A DNA stretch of 39,326 nucleotides from an uncultured Alphaproteobacteria bacterium (GCA_944392225.1 CALXWB010000013.1:1-39326), one strand, 5' to 3'; shown: positions 14,742-23,796, counted from the first letter of the stretch. Translations and numbers: made by a program. The notes: generated by a model from the sequence alone, not told the origin.

Positions 14742-15608
14742 ATGATATGTGATAGAATTATTTTTATGGCCGGAAGCTATTGCACTGCTCATAACGAATT
14801 CGTCCGTGTCCTGCGGCGCAAACGTATTTGTCCTTGTTCAAATGCATATCGCAAAGATGATATGCTTTTTGAAGAAAAATCGCCGAGCGATGTTGCTCCG
14901 GCATATCGCACGGAAGAAGATGCAACAAGCCCTTTTTTTGATGTTCCTGAAGAGGAAACGGAAGAAAAAGCGGGAGATGAGGAATATTCCAAAAATCGTG
15001 ATGGTGATGAAGATTACACCAGCGAGCATTATTGGGACTTTCACGGTGCAGACAACGATGATTCGAGCGACAATGACCGTGATGACGAAGAAGAGCATCA
15101 CGGCTTATTCGACGATGATGATGACCATGATGATGATCACGACGACGAAGAAGATCATCACGGCTTATTCGACGATGATGATGACCATGATGATGATCAC
15201 GACGACGAAGAAGATCATCACGGCTTATTCGACGATGATGATGACCATGACGATGACCGTGATGACGAAGAAGAGCATCACGGCTTATTCGACGATGATG
15301 ATGACCATGATGATGATCACGACGATGAAGAAGAGCATCACGGCTTATTCGACGATGATGATGACCATGACGATGACCGCGATGACGAAGAAGAGCATCA
15401 CGGCTTATTCGACGATGATGATGACCATGACCATGATGATGACTATGATGATCATGATGACGACAATCAAGATGATGATCGTGATGATGACAATCAAGAT
15501 GATGATGATCGTGACGACGATTCTGATGATGATTACGACCACGATGACGACGACGATCGTGATGATTATGATGACGATTATGATGACGATTCAGATGATG
15601 GTTGGTAA
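14742..15608 (+). CDS. Asp/His-rich tandem-repeat acidic protein
   Basis: 288 residues if started at the first ATG; ATG at 14766 (MAGSYCTAH) is equally plausible, and neither has a clear ribosome binding site. The N-terminal 40 residues carry three to four Cys in a basic context (RRKRICPCSNAYRK). The middle is acidic. From about residue 114 come six nearly identical 20-residue units containing HHGLFDDDDDHDDD, followed by about 60 residues of almost pure Asp/His. The composition suggests binding of divalent metals such as Ni, Zn, Cu or Ca; storage, buffering or surface roles are all possible. A strong terminator follows. No homologue is recognised. Confidence 0.75.
   Translation: MICDRIIFMAGSYCTAHNEFVRVLRRKRICPCSNAYRKDDMLFEEKSPSDVAPAYRTEEDATSPFFDVPEEETEEKAGDEEYSKNRDGDEDYTSEHYWDFHGADNDDSSDNDRDDEEEHHGLFDDDDDHDDDHDDEEDHHGLFDDDDDHDDDHDDEEDHHGLFDDDDDHDDDRDDEEEHHGLFDDDDDHDDDHDDEEEHHGLFDDDDDHDDDRDDEEEHHGLFDDDDDHDHDDDYDDHDDDNQDDDRDDDNQDDDDRDDDSDDDYDHDDDDDRDDYDDDYDDDSDDGW
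15081..15430 (+). repeat. Six-fold 60-bp tandem repeat within the Asp/His-rich gene
   Basis: The 60-base period starts at GATGACGAAGAAGAGCATCA and recurs at 15081, 15141, 15201, 15261, 15321 and 15381, with only a few substitutions (GAT/GAG, CAC/CGT). Because 60 is a multiple of three, gain or loss of units keeps the frame. Confidence 0.92.
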
Positions 15609-15610
15609 CA

Positions 15611-15650
15611 AAAAAACCTCTGACAAATATAAGCTGTCAGAGGTTTTTTT
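15611..15650. terminator. Terminator of the Asp/His-rich gene
   Basis: The perfect stem AAAAAACCTCTGACA / TGTCAGAGGTTTTTT, with A-tract and T-tract arms, directly follows the stop codon at 15606-15608. Confidence 0.85.
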
Positions 15651-15741
15651 ATATTATAAATGCAAATTTCTGTTGTTTTTATTTCAAAAATTGCTATTCT
15701 TTGGCTGTTTGATTGAATAACAAATAAATAGGACAGAAAAA

Positions 15742-17028
15742 ATGTTAGATATAAAATACATTGCCGAAAATCCTGAAGTGATAAAAGCAGGTTTGGCGAA
15801 AAAAGGTTATAGCAAAGAAGATATAGATGTTGATGCGTTGATTGCGCTTTATAAAGACATAAACAAGTTAAAAACCTCATCCCAAGCTCTGTCCGAAGAA
15901 AAAAACAAACTCAGCAACTCAATCAAATCTGCCTCGGCTGAGGAGCGCCCGAATATCATTGCAAAAAGCAAACAAATTGGCGAAGAGCTGAAAGTTGAGC
16001 AAGAAAAACTTGCCGCAGAACAAGAAAAATATGACAATATCATGTGGCGTATGCCCAATATGCCCAGCCCGGAAAGCCCGGTCGGCAAAGACGATTCGGA
16101 AAATGTTGTCCGCTGCAGAGTGGGTGAACTTCCAAAGTTTGACTTCACCCCGCGTGACCATATTGAGCTGATGGAATTAAACGATTGGTCAGAGATGGAG
16201 CGCATTGCCAAAGTTTCCGGCTCGCGCACATATGCCATTAAGAACGATTTGGCAAAATTGGAACTGGCCATGCATATGATGGTTTTGGACAAACTGCGCG
16301 CCAATGGTTTCACCGTGATTACCGTGCCGTCGATTTCCAAAGAAAAACCGCTTTATGGCCAAGGCTATCTGCCGTTTTCTCGCGATGAAGTTTATTATAT
16401 GCCGGCAGATGATATTTATTTGTCCGGCACGGCAGAGCTCATTTTGAACTCTTTGCGTGCTGATGAAATTTTGCCGGAAAATGAGCTGCCGATTCTTTAT
16501 GCCGGATTTTCTCCCTGCTTCCGTCGTGAAGCCGGTGCCGCCGGAAAAGATACCCGCGGTCTGATTCGCGTTCACCAGTTTATAAAAACCGAGCAATTCG
16601 TCATTTGCAAAAACGACATTGCCGAGAGCGAAAAATGGCACAAAAAATTGTTGCAAATTTCGGAAGAAGTTTTGCAAGATTTAGAATTGCCATACCAAGT
16701 TTTGGAGGTTTGCACCGGGGATATGGGCGCCCCGAAATATCGCCAATATGACTTGGAAGCCTGGGTTCCGTCACAAAATTGCTATCGTGAGACACACTCT
16801 TGCTCCAACATTACCGATTGGCAAGCCCGCCGCACCAATTTGCGTTATCGTGACAATGCCGATGGCAAAGTTAAGTTCGTTCACACGCTGAACAATACGG
16901 GAATTGCCACCCCGCGCGCGCTGGTTCCGTTTATTGAGAATCACCAAAACGCCGACGGCACGGTCAACATCCCGGAAAAATTGCGCCCCTATATGGGCGG
17001 TGTTGCCAAGATTGGTAAAAACGCATAA
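15742..17028 (+). CDS. serS: Seryl-tRNA synthetase
   Basis: A 428-residue class II synthetase that charges tRNA-Ser. The N-terminal 100 residues form the helical arm that grips the tRNA long variable arm (DINKLKTSSQALSEEKNKL). The motif 2 region is FSPCFRREAGAAGKDTRGLI and the motif 3 region is ARRTNLRYRDNADGK. TGTAELIL contacts serine. The start follows AGGACAGAAAAA. Length is normal. Confidence 0.97.
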   Translation: MLDIKYIAENPEVIKAGLAKKGYSKEDIDVDALIALYKDINKLKTSSQALSEEKNKLSNSIKSASAEERPNIIAKSKQIGEELKVEQEKLAAEQEKYDNIMWRMPNMPSPESPVGKDDSENVVRCRVGELPKFDFTPRDHIELMELNDWSEMERIAKVSGSRTYAIKNDLAKLELAMHMMVLDKLRANGFTVITVPSISKEKPLYGQGYLPFSRDEVYYMPADDIYLSGTAELILNSLRADEILPENELPILYAGFSPCFRREAGAAGKDTRGLIRVHQFIKTEQFVICKNDIAESEKWHKKLLQISEEVLQDLELPYQVLEVCTGDMGAPKYRQYDLEAWVPSQNCYRETHSCSNITDWQARRTNLRYRDNADGKVKFVHTLNNTGIATPRALVPFIENHQNADGTVNIPEKLRPYMGGVAKIGKNA

Positions 17029-17044
17029 TCAATTTTTTGCCCTG

Positions 17045-17069
17045 AAAGCGTCCGCAAGGGCGCTTTTTT
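17045..17069 (+). terminator. Terminator between serS and the HAD gene
   Basis: Stem AAAGCGTCC / GGGCGCTTT (one G-T pair) with a GCAA loop and a T-tract. It ends only about 18 bases before the next start codon, so some readthrough into the HAD gene is possible. Confidence 0.75.
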
Positions 17070-17087
17070 GGTGCATTAGGAGGCACA

Positions 17088-17753
17088 ATGCCAAATTTGC
17101 AAAAAGTAAAATATATTTTGTTTGATTGGGATAATACCTTGGCAGAAAGTCGGACCTGCCTTGTGGCCAGTGTGAATGAAATTTTGCAAAGATACGGGCT
17201 GGAGCCTTGGGATAAGCAAATTGATAAGAGAGATCCCAAATTGTCTTTTCGGGACAATTTTCCCAATGTTTTCGGCCAAGAAAAAGCCGCCGATGCATAT
17301 GCCGCCTATGCTGAGGTTTATAAACACAATGTCGGTAAAATGCTTTCAACTTTTCCCAAGGTCAAAGAAACATTAGAGTTTTTGAAAGAAAGGGGCAAAA
17401 AGCTGATTGTTCTGACCAATAAAGACCGCAAATTATTAGACTTTGAGCTTCCTTTGCTGTTTGATAAAAACCTGTTCGACCGCATTATTGCCGGACATGA
17501 AGCCAAAAAAGACAAGCCGCACCCGGAGCAGGCTTGGTTTGCCTTGAAAGGTTGGCTCACGCCGGAAGAAATTACACCTGAAAAAGTTTGGATAATCGGG
17601 GATAGCGATATGGACAGCGATTGCGCATTGGCTGCCCATGCACAAGCTATCAGAATAGGCAATGCCATATGGGGCAGCGCCAAACCTCTGAGAGATGATA
17701 TCATCCATTTTTCTTCCTTTGCTGAGTTTTTGCAATATCTGCAAAACCAATGA
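17088..17753 (+). CDS. HAD-superfamily phosphatase (Gph-like)
   Basis: A 221-residue cytosolic hydrolase. Motif I is FDWDNTLAES (nucleophile D13, acid/base D15), motif II is VLTNKD, motif III is the Lys in KKDKPHPEQA and motif IV is IGDSDMDSDCA. The helical cap between motifs I and II matches the phosphoglycolate-phosphatase group, but substrate specificity cannot be read from sequence. An AGGAGG site precedes the ATG by 6 bases. Confidence 0.88.
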   Translation: MPNLQKVKYILFDWDNTLAESRTCLVASVNEILQRYGLEPWDKQIDKRDPKLSFRDNFPNVFGQEKAADAYAAYAEVYKHNVGKMLSTFPKVKETLEFLKERGKKLIVLTNKDRKLLDFELPLLFDKNLFDRIIAGHEAKKDKPHPEQAWFALKGWLTPEEITPEKVWIIGDSDMDSDCALAAHAQAIRIGNAIWGSAKPLRDDIIHFSSFAEFLQYLQNQ

Positions 17754-17818
17754 GTATTAGGAAAAATTTAAAGAGTTTTAGGTATAAGAAAGAAAGAGAT
17801 TTTTGTTAAGGTTGAGCC

Positions 17819-19129
17819 ATGAGCACGGAAGACGAAGACATTGACGGTAAGGGAAAAATATTTAATATAATTTTGATTATATTGCTCATTGTTGCCGTTT
17901 TCTGGGCCAATTATCTTTACTTTATCAAGCATATATCATCCAACCCGGAGCGGATAAACAACTTTTTGCTGACGGATAATAATATTAATAAATTCAAAAT
18001 TCCCGTCACGGCAGTGTTTTTTTATCCCTATCAAAAAGAAAAAATTTTTTCATCGCAAATGCCGCCGCAAATTTTAGTCGTGCCGCATTCAGGTTATTTG
18101 TTTTCAACGGAAAATTTGCAAAAGGCATATACACGCCTAATTCCATGGAAAGATAAAATCAAAAAGATTGTGTTGGTGGTTTCGGCCGCAGAAAAAGAAA
18201 ACGGACTTAAGGCACAACTGCCGCTGATTAAAAAAACTTTTGGCGGAAATGTGAATATATCAACATTTGTATATCTGCCGGAAGAAAAAGAAAATTTAGC
18301 AGCAGTTTTGGCACCATATATCCAAGAAACGAGTAGCTTGGTCATTTTTTCGGCAGACTTGTCGGGCTATTACACCTCGGAAGAAAAAAACGCAGAGATA
18401 GATTCTGCAGCCGAGCCGATTGTAAAAATTGCGCAACAAAATCATCTTTATCCCAAGGTTTACGATCTGGTCAATTTTGAAGATATCAATGAACAATCAT
18501 TCAGAATAAATGAGCAAAAAAAAGTGCTGAGCACCTTGGAGCAAGAGGTGGAAAATTTGAGCTCTTTTGCTCATTTATACGGCTATGATCTGTTAAAAAT
18601 TGCCAAGGTTTCTTTAGACGAGGCCGTTGTTTATCACAAACAATTTTCCCCCTCGCGCGAAAATTATGCCGATGTTTTGTTCAACCGCGGTGCTGTTTAT
18701 GTCGACTTATATCAAAACGGCAAATTAAGGGGAAGTTCGGGAGCTTTGCTTCCCTCACAAGCAGTGGCTTTTGCCGTGGCACAAAATAGTTATATGGCCG
18801 CATTGGAAGATAAAAATTTTTCTCCGATAAGCAAAGAAGACTTGCCCAATATAAAGATAAAATTGAGTCTGTTATCGGGATATGAACGGATAATATATAA
18901 AAACGAGGCCGATTTGTTAAACAAGCTCCAGGTCGGCAAAGATGGCTTGGTCTTAAGGGACGGCAACCGCCAAGGTGTGCTTTTGCCTTATGAGTGGCAA
19001 CAATATTCCAAACCGGCCGAATTTTTAAACAATTTGAAGATCAAAGCCGGCATGAGCCCGGCCTATTGGTCAAACAGCATCAAAATTTATAGATTTAGAA
19101 CAGTGGAGATAAGCAAAAATGATGATTGA
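17819..19129 (+). CDS. Membrane-anchored MEMO-AMMECR1 fusion (AmmeMemoRadiSam B/A-like)
   Basis: 436 residues: an acidic N-terminus, one TM segment (about 16-38), a MEMO-like domain (about 55-265) and an AMMECR1-like domain (about 270-430). MEMO marks are VPHSGYLFS (H90) and FSADLSGYY; AMMECR1 marks are GKLRGSSGALL, AVAQNSYMAALEDKNF, GKDGLVLRDG and VLLPYEWQQ. Both sites look degenerate: the usual second MEMO histidine pair (PSHH region) is replaced by SAAEKE, SDLSHY has become SADLSGY, and the usual Cys of LRGCIG is S306. No radical SAM partner is nearby. It overlaps the next gene by 11 bases, indicating coupling. Function unknown. Confidence 0.82.
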   Translation: MSTEDEDIDGKGKIFNIILIILLIVAVFWANYLYFIKHISSNPERINNFLLTDNNINKFKIPVTAVFFYPYQKEKIFSSQMPPQILVVPHSGYLFSTENLQKAYTRLIPWKDKIKKIVLVVSAAEKENGLKAQLPLIKKTFGGNVNISTFVYLPEEKENLAAVLAPYIQETSSLVIFSADLSGYYTSEEKNAEIDSAAEPIVKIAQQNHLYPKVYDLVNFEDINEQSFRINEQKKVLSTLEQEVENLSSFAHLYGYDLLKIAKVSLDEAVVYHKQFSPSRENYADVLFNRGAVYVDLYQNGKLRGSSGALLPSQAVAFAVAQNSYMAALEDKNFSPISKEDLPNIKIKLSLLSGYERIIYKNEADLLNKLQVGKDGLVLRDGNRQGVLLPYEWQQYSKPAEFLNNLKIKAGMSPAYWSNSIKIYRFRTVEISKNDD

Positions 19130-20831
19130 CGGATATGAACTAAACCTGAGCCAAGAAGAATTGGACGATATTTTTGCGCATAAATTGCGCCAGATAGAGC
19201 TGATAACGCCGGAGTTTGAAGACTATAAAAATTTGCCCGAGAATGAAAAGAAAGTGGTAGCTCATTTGGTCAAGGCGGCAAAGATAATGAATGATGTTTC
19301 TTTGGAGCAGGATCATCCGTTAAACCGCCGTCTGAAAAAAGCCTTGGAAAAAGAGGCCGATAAAAGCTCTCATGCTGCCAAGGCATTGCGCTTGTTCAAT
19401 TGCTTCAACGGCGTTGCCGGTTTAAATGGGCTGGACCCGGAGCCGATACAGATTTTCAAAGGCGTAAAAGTTTTGACCGGCCGCAATTTTTATCCATCTG
19501 ATTTGAGTGTGGAAGAGTTTCAAACAATCATCAAAAAAATGCTGCAAGAAGGCAAGATTGATGCGGTTAAAAATATTTTGAGCGCGCGCACCATGGTCAG
19601 ACGCAAAGGCGCCGAGCTGGAAGGAATTGACTATACGCAATATTTTGCCAAAGAGTTTTCGGCCATAGCCAACGAATTGGAAGTTGCCGCACATTATACC
19701 TCAGATGAGGCATTTAAGGATTATTTGGGCTGGCAGGCTCAGGCGCTCATTCAAAACAATGAAGATATGGATATGTTGGCAGATAAGCACTGGGCGGTTT
19801 TGCAAGATTCGCCCATAGAGTTCACCATCAGCCGCGAGAATTATGATGATGAAATGACCCCGACGGTTTGCGAAAATCCTGAGCTGAAAGCCATGCTGGA
19901 TAATTTTGGCATTGAGGTCAACTCTAAAGACATGCTGGGTGTAAGGGTCGGTATCGTCAATAAAAAAGGAACGGATTTATTGCTGACGTTTAAGGAGCAA
20001 ATGAAAAATTTGGCAGGTCTGATGCCTTATGCTGATAAATATAAACAAAATATCACGGCCGGCAATGACTTGAAGCAAACCATGGTTGATGTGGATTTGA
20101 TTGCTTTGAAAGGTGATTATGCGCAGTGTCGCGGTGGAATTACCACAGCGCAAAACCTGCCCAACGATGACAAGCTTTCCATCAAAACCGGCGGCGGCAG
20201 AAGAAATGTATATCACCGCCAGGTCAGAATGAGCCAAGACAAAGAGCGCACCAAAAAGCTTTTAAATGCGCTGGTGTCATCAAATTTGCACGGCTATTAT
20301 AATCCCGAGGCCGAACATATATTTGTAATCGGTCATGAAAACGGCCATTCTTTGGGCCCGGACAGTAGTTATAAAAATTCTTTGGGCGTATATAAACATA
20401 CCATAGAAGAAAACAAAGCCGATGTTGTTTCCATTGCCATGATGCCGCAATATGTCAAAGCCGGAATTATTGATGAAAAGACCTTAAAAGAGGTTTACAC
20501 CACCTGGATTGTGCGCATTTTCTTAAAAGCCAAACCTCAATTGATTCAGCCGCATCGTATGGGAGATTTGATGCATTTTAACTATCTTTTGGAGCACGGT
20601 GCCATTAGTTTTAACTCGGAAAACAAGCTGGAGATAAATTTTGCCAAACTCCCCGAGGTGATGAATAAGATTTTGGCTGAAACCATAGAAGTTCAGCTTT
20701 CAAAATCAGCGCAAAAAGCCAAAGAGTTTATTGATAAATATACCGAGTGGAAAGACATTCACGCATATATTGCCAAGACATTGCAAGAAATCGGCATCAA
20801 ACCATATATTGAAATCAGGGAATATTTCTGA
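19119..20831 (+). CDS. M49-type (dipeptidyl peptidase III-like) metallopeptidase
   Basis: 570 residues, no signal peptide. HENGHSLGP (H406, E407, H410) and EENKADVVS (E430/E431, D435) match the two zinc-ligand motifs of family M49. The first is the HExxH five-residue form found in bacterial and NUDT-associated relatives rather than the HEXXGH of classical DPP III. Typical members release dipeptides from short peptides in the cytosol. It starts ATGATG at 19119, inside the preceding gene, with GGAG about 10 bases upstream. It ends TGATG, sharing one base with sdaA, so the three genes are probably translated as a unit. Confidence 0.82.
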   Translation: MMIDGYELNLSQEELDDIFAHKLRQIELITPEFEDYKNLPENEKKVVAHLVKAAKIMNDVSLEQDHPLNRRLKKALEKEADKSSHAAKALRLFNCFNGVAGLNGLDPEPIQIFKGVKVLTGRNFYPSDLSVEEFQTIIKKMLQEGKIDAVKNILSARTMVRRKGAELEGIDYTQYFAKEFSAIANELEVAAHYTSDEAFKDYLGWQAQALIQNNEDMDMLADKHWAVLQDSPIEFTISRENYDDEMTPTVCENPELKAMLDNFGIEVNSKDMLGVRVGIVNKKGTDLLLTFKEQMKNLAGLMPYADKYKQNITAGNDLKQTMVDVDLIALKGDYAQCRGGITTAQNLPNDDKLSIKTGGGRRNVYHRQVRMSQDKERTKKLLNALVSSNLHGYYNPEAEHIFVIGHENGHSLGPDSSYKNSLGVYKHTIEENKADVVSIAMMPQYVKAGIIDEKTLKEVYTTWIVRIFLKAKPQLIQPHRMGDLMHFNYLLEHGAISFNSENKLEINFAKLPEVMNKILAETIEVQLSKSAQKAKEFIDKYTEWKDIHAYIAKTLQEIGIKPYIEIREYF

Positions 20832-22213
20832 TGTATTACAGTTTTTTTGAAATTTTTTCAATCGGGATCGGGCCGTCGAGCTCGCACACGGTTGGTCCGA
20901 TGCGTGCTGCCAAAAGATATATCAAAAATCTGCGTGCGGCAGGCAAATTTGCCGAGCTGGCAAAAATAGAAACCACCTTGTATGGTTCTTTGGCTTTAAC
21001 CGGGGTTGGCCACGGCACGGTCAAGGCCATTTGTTATGGCTTAATGGGGCTGGAAGCAGAAGAAATAAACCCCGAAAAAGCCTATATGCTGGCCATTGAG
21101 CGAGATAAGACCTTGCTTGCCGATCATGAAAAAGTCATACCCTTTGATGTGGAAAAAGAAATCATTTTTCAAAAAGATGTCTTTTTGCCGGAACATTCTA
21201 ACGGCATGACATTTAAAGCCTATGATGCCAAGGGCAATTTGCTTTTGGAAGAAACATATTTTTCGGTTGGCGGCGGCACAATTGCCAGAAGAGATGAAAT
21301 TTCCAAACGCATTGAGCGCGAACCATATAATGTGCCGTATAATTTTGACACCTGTGCCGAGCTGATAGAGCAATGCGAAAAAAACAATTTGAGTATAGCC
21401 GAGCTGGTTTGGGCCAATGAATGTGCTTTGCGCCCGCAGGCAGAGGTCAAAGAGGGTATCTTAAAAATACACCGCATCATGCAAAACACCATAGACCGCG
21501 GCATGAAAGCAGAGGGAATTTTGCCCGGTGGCTTAAAAATCAAGCGCCGTGCTCATGAAATCTATACCCGTTTGGAAGAAAAATTCAGAAACAACGACTA
21601 TGACCCGTTGATGATGATTGATTGGATTAATCTGTGGGGCTTTGCCGTTGCGGAAGAAAATGCCGGCGGTGGGCAGATTGTTACCGCGCCGACCATGGGT
21701 TCGGCCGGGGTAATGCCTTCTGTTTTGCGCTATTATGAAAGGTTTGCCTTTAATAAGTCAAAATTTGATAAAGAAGAAGGCATTGTCACCTTCATGCTGA
21801 CAGCTTCGGCCATTTGCAGTTTATACCGCAGCAATGCCTCAATTTCGGGGGCAGAGGTGGGTTGCCAAGGCGAGGTCGGTGTGGCATGTTCTATGGCGGC
21901 GGCAGGCTTGGCGGCAGCCATGGGAGGCACCCCGAAACAAGTTGAAAACGCGGCAGAAATTGCCATGGAACACAATTTGGGTTTGACCTGCGATCCCTTG
22001 ATGGGTTTGGTGCAGGTTCCTTGCATTGAGCGCAATGCCATGGGGGCAGTCAAAGCAGTCAACTCAGCGCGCTTAGCCATGAAAGGAGACGGCAATCATT
22101 TGGTTTCGCTCGATAGCGTTATCAAAACCATGTTTGACACCGGGCGCGACATGAACAACAAATATAAAGAAACATCTTTGGGCGGTTTGGCGGTCAATGT
22201 GGCCAACTGTTGA
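20831..22213 (+). CDS. sdaA: L-serine dehydratase, iron-sulfur type, single chain
   Basis: Converts L-serine to pyruvate and ammonia with a [4Fe-4S] cluster, in the cytosol. 460 residues with fused beta and alpha domains: [19 protein letters not shown] at the N-terminus, [11 protein letters not shown], the [20 protein letters not shown] core, and AALEHNLG-like [20 protein letters not shown] with a cluster Cys. Its start overlaps the stop of the peptidase gene by one base. Amino acids freed by that peptidase could feed it, though this is only inference. A terminator follows. Confidence 0.96.
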   Translation: MYYSFFEIFSIGIGPSSSHTVGPMRAAKRYIKNLRAAGKFAELAKIETTLYGSLALTGVGHGTVKAICYGLMGLEAEEINPEKAYMLAIERDKTLLADHEKVIPFDVEKEIIFQKDVFLPEHSNGMTFKAYDAKGNLLLEETYFSVGGGTIARRDEISKRIEREPYNVPYNFDTCAELIEQCEKNNLSIAELVWANECALRPQAEVKEGILKIHRIMQNTIDRGMKAEGILPGGLKIKRRAHEIYTRLEEKFRNNDYDPLMMIDWINLWGFAVAEENAGGGQIVTAPTMGSAGVMPSVLRYYERFAFNKSKFDKEEGIVTFMLTASAICSLYRSNASISGAEVGCQGEVGVACSMAAAGLAAAMGGTPKQVENAAEIAMEHNLGLTCDPLMGLVQVPCIERNAMGAVKAVNSARLAMKGDGNHLVSLDSVIKTMFDTGRDMNNKYKETSLGGLAVNVANC

Positions 22214-22218
22214 TAAAG

Positions 22219-22245
22219 AAAGGCTCATACAAGAGCCTTTTTTTG
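22219..22245 (+). terminator. Terminator of the sdaA operon
   Basis: Stem AAAGGCTC / GAGCCTTT with a 6-base loop and eight T residues, just after the sdaA stop codon. Confidence 0.87.
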
Positions 22246-22324
22246 TTGCGTAAGTTGAGCATTTTTGTTGCACAAGGCAAAAATATATCTCAAAATAAAC
22301 ACAACAAAAGAGAAAGGATAGACA

Positions 22325-22693
22325 ATGATAAAAAAATTATTGAACGGAGAGTTTGGCTTAGGCGAAACTTTTTGGAAGTTTGGTATATTTGGCACATTGG
22401 TTGTTCATTTTTTTGTCAGAATATTTGAATTTATTCTGCGCGGACAAACAGGAAACCTGCGCTTGATAGATTATTATACCCGCTATTTCAACCCGATAGA
22501 CTTTAATGTTTGGGCCATTTTCTTCACCTTGTGCTATCTTGGTATTTTGGCTTTTTTCTTATATTATTGCATTGTTGTTTGGCTGGGCATATTAAGAAGT
22601 TCCAAAAATTTTGAACGCAGCGGAATATTAAAGTTCATAGCCAAAGTTTTGATTTTGGTTTTTCTGGCAGCAAATATTTGGTCGGTTTTTTAA
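22325..22693 (+). CDS. Three-TM membrane protein of unknown function
   Basis: 122 residues with hydrophobic segments near 17-36, 61-90 and 104-121, and the positively charged stretch RSSKNFERSG between the last two. A good GAGAAAGGATAGACA leader precedes the ATG. The small lipoprotein gene begins 9 bases after the stop, suggesting a two-gene envelope operon. No family recognised. Confidence 0.72.
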   Translation: MIKKLLNGEFGLGETFWKFGIFGTLVVHFFVRIFEFILRGQTGNLRLIDYYTRYFNPIDFNVWAIFFTLCYLGILAFFLYYCIVVWLGILRSSKNFERSGILKFIAKVLILVFLAANIWSVF

Positions 22694-22702
22694 GGAAAAA
22701 GC

Positions 22703-22852
22703 ATGAGAAAAGCAATATTAATCGCCTTGTTATTGATAATTTCCGGCTGCACGGTTGGTGAGTTGAAGCCTGAAAGGCAAAAGCTTTATGATATGGGAAA
22801 TGATATTTGTGATAAAGATCCCAGCCGCTGTATAAATGGAATTCCCTGGTAA
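22703..22852 (+). CDS. Very small lipoprotein, 49 residues
   Basis: MRKAILIALLLIISGC is a textbook lipoprotein signal with the lipobox Cys at residue 16. The mature peptide is only 34 residues and has two further Cys (DICDKDPSRC), which could form a disulfide. AAGGAAAAAGC precedes the ATG and a terminator follows, so it is a genuine transcribed unit with the upstream membrane protein. Its shortness resembles entericidin-like or small outer-membrane lipoproteins, but no homology is claimed. Confidence 0.75.
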   Translation: MRKAILIALLLIISGCTVGELKPERQKLYDMGNDICDKDPSRCINGIPW

Positions 22853-22860
22853 AAAATAAA

Positions 22861-22891
22861 AAAGCTCTGAAAATTTTTCAGAGCTTTTTTT
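22861..22891. terminator. Bidirectional terminator between convergent genes
   Basis: The AAAGCTCTGAAAA / TTTTCAGAGCTTT stem with T-tracts on both strands separates the lipoprotein gene from the minus-strand helicase-like gene. Confidence 0.83.
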
Positions 22892-22911
22892 GTTAAATAT
22901 AGAACAAAATC

Positions 22912-23796
22912 TCAGTAGGGAGAAGAAACTTTTTCCTGATGAGAATTGCAAGAGCAAGCTTCTCTATCATCAGCCAAAATTCCTTTATTGAGAATAAATT
23001 CAGGTGTTTTACCGTTAAAAGAATTATATTTTTTAGAGATTTCAACAGCTTCTTTATCTCTGAGCGGAGATAGATTCTTTTTGAACTCAGAATTTTTCTT
23101 TTCTTTGGTTACCTTTTCTTGTTTAGCGGCATTTTCAGCGGAAGCAGATTGTTCGCAAGCCGCAGCATTAGCGCTGATGTCTGCCTCTTTTTCTTTGTTT
23201 TTATCAACCTTAACTTCTTGCGGTGCTTTTAAGATTTTTTCCAAAATGGATTGGGTTTCTTTGGAGCGGCGATTGGTATAAATAACATTTTGTTTATCTG
23301 CCGGCAGAATATCCAAAATTTTTTCCAAATTGCTGAGTTGTTTATTTTTTTTGATGAGGTTGATATCATCCACAATCAAAATATTGGTTTTAGAAAAATC
23401 AAATTTAGAGTTTTCAACCAAATCCACAAGCAAATCGGGAGAGCCGATAACCACATTAGCTTCGGCATCAATATCTTCTTTGGCATCTTTCACGGTAGTT
23501 TCATTGATTTCGTGATATTTGTTAAAGATGGAAAGCTTGTCAGAGACCAAAACAGACTGTTCGGAGTCAGGTGTCACAATCAAAATATTTTGTCCGTTTT
23601 TGTTGCTGATAATATCCACAAGCGGAAAAATATAAGACATGGTTTTGCCGCACTGAGCCGGCGCAATGGTAAACACGTCTTTCCCTTGCAAAATGGAGGG
23701 AATGACATCAGCTTGAACGGTTGTAGCCTCTTTTATGCCATATTCATTAATAGCTTGAACAGTTTTGTCACTTAATCCCAATTGAGTAAAATTCAT
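22912..23796 (-). CDS. Degenerate DEAD-box helicase N-terminal domain protein
   Basis: 294 residues matching only RecA domain 1 of DEAD-box RNA helicases, followed by a Lys/Glu/Ala-rich tail. Q-motif TTVQADVIP (Q28) and motif Ia-like ILIVTPDSEQ are kept. Motif I is APAQCGKT (45-52), motif Ib-like is GSPD, motif II is DDIN (143-146) instead of DEAD, and SAT is replaced by YTN. Domain 2, with motifs IV-VI, is absent: after residue 190 the sequence is low complexity (residues 200-255), then a unique Cys-containing end. Loss of the Walker B Glu and of domain 2 argue against helicase activity. The frame is intact, so it may be a retained pseudoenzyme. Confidence 0.8.
   Translation of the reverse strand: MNFTQLGLSDKTVQAINEYGIKEATTVQADVIPSILQGKDVFTIAPAQCGKTMSYIFPLVDIISNKNGQNILIVTPDSEQSVLVSDKLSIFNKYHEINETTVKDAKEDIDAEANVVIGSPDLLVDLVENSKFDFSKTNILIVDDINLIKKNKQLSNLEKILDILPADKQNVIYTNRRSKETQSILEKILKAPQEVKVDKNKEKEADISANAAACEQSASAENAAKQEKVTKEKKNSEFKKNLSPLRDKEAVEISKKYNSFNGKTPEFILNKGILADDREACSCNSHQEKVSSPY

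Noticed and set aside
15081-15430. CRISPR-like periodicity
   Set aside because: The 60-base period has no unique spacers and is fully coding for the Asp/His-rich protein.
14749-15720. Overlapping frame rich in Met/Thr across the Asp/His gene
   Set aside because: It is a shadow frame of the GAT/GAC repeats and runs through the downstream terminator.
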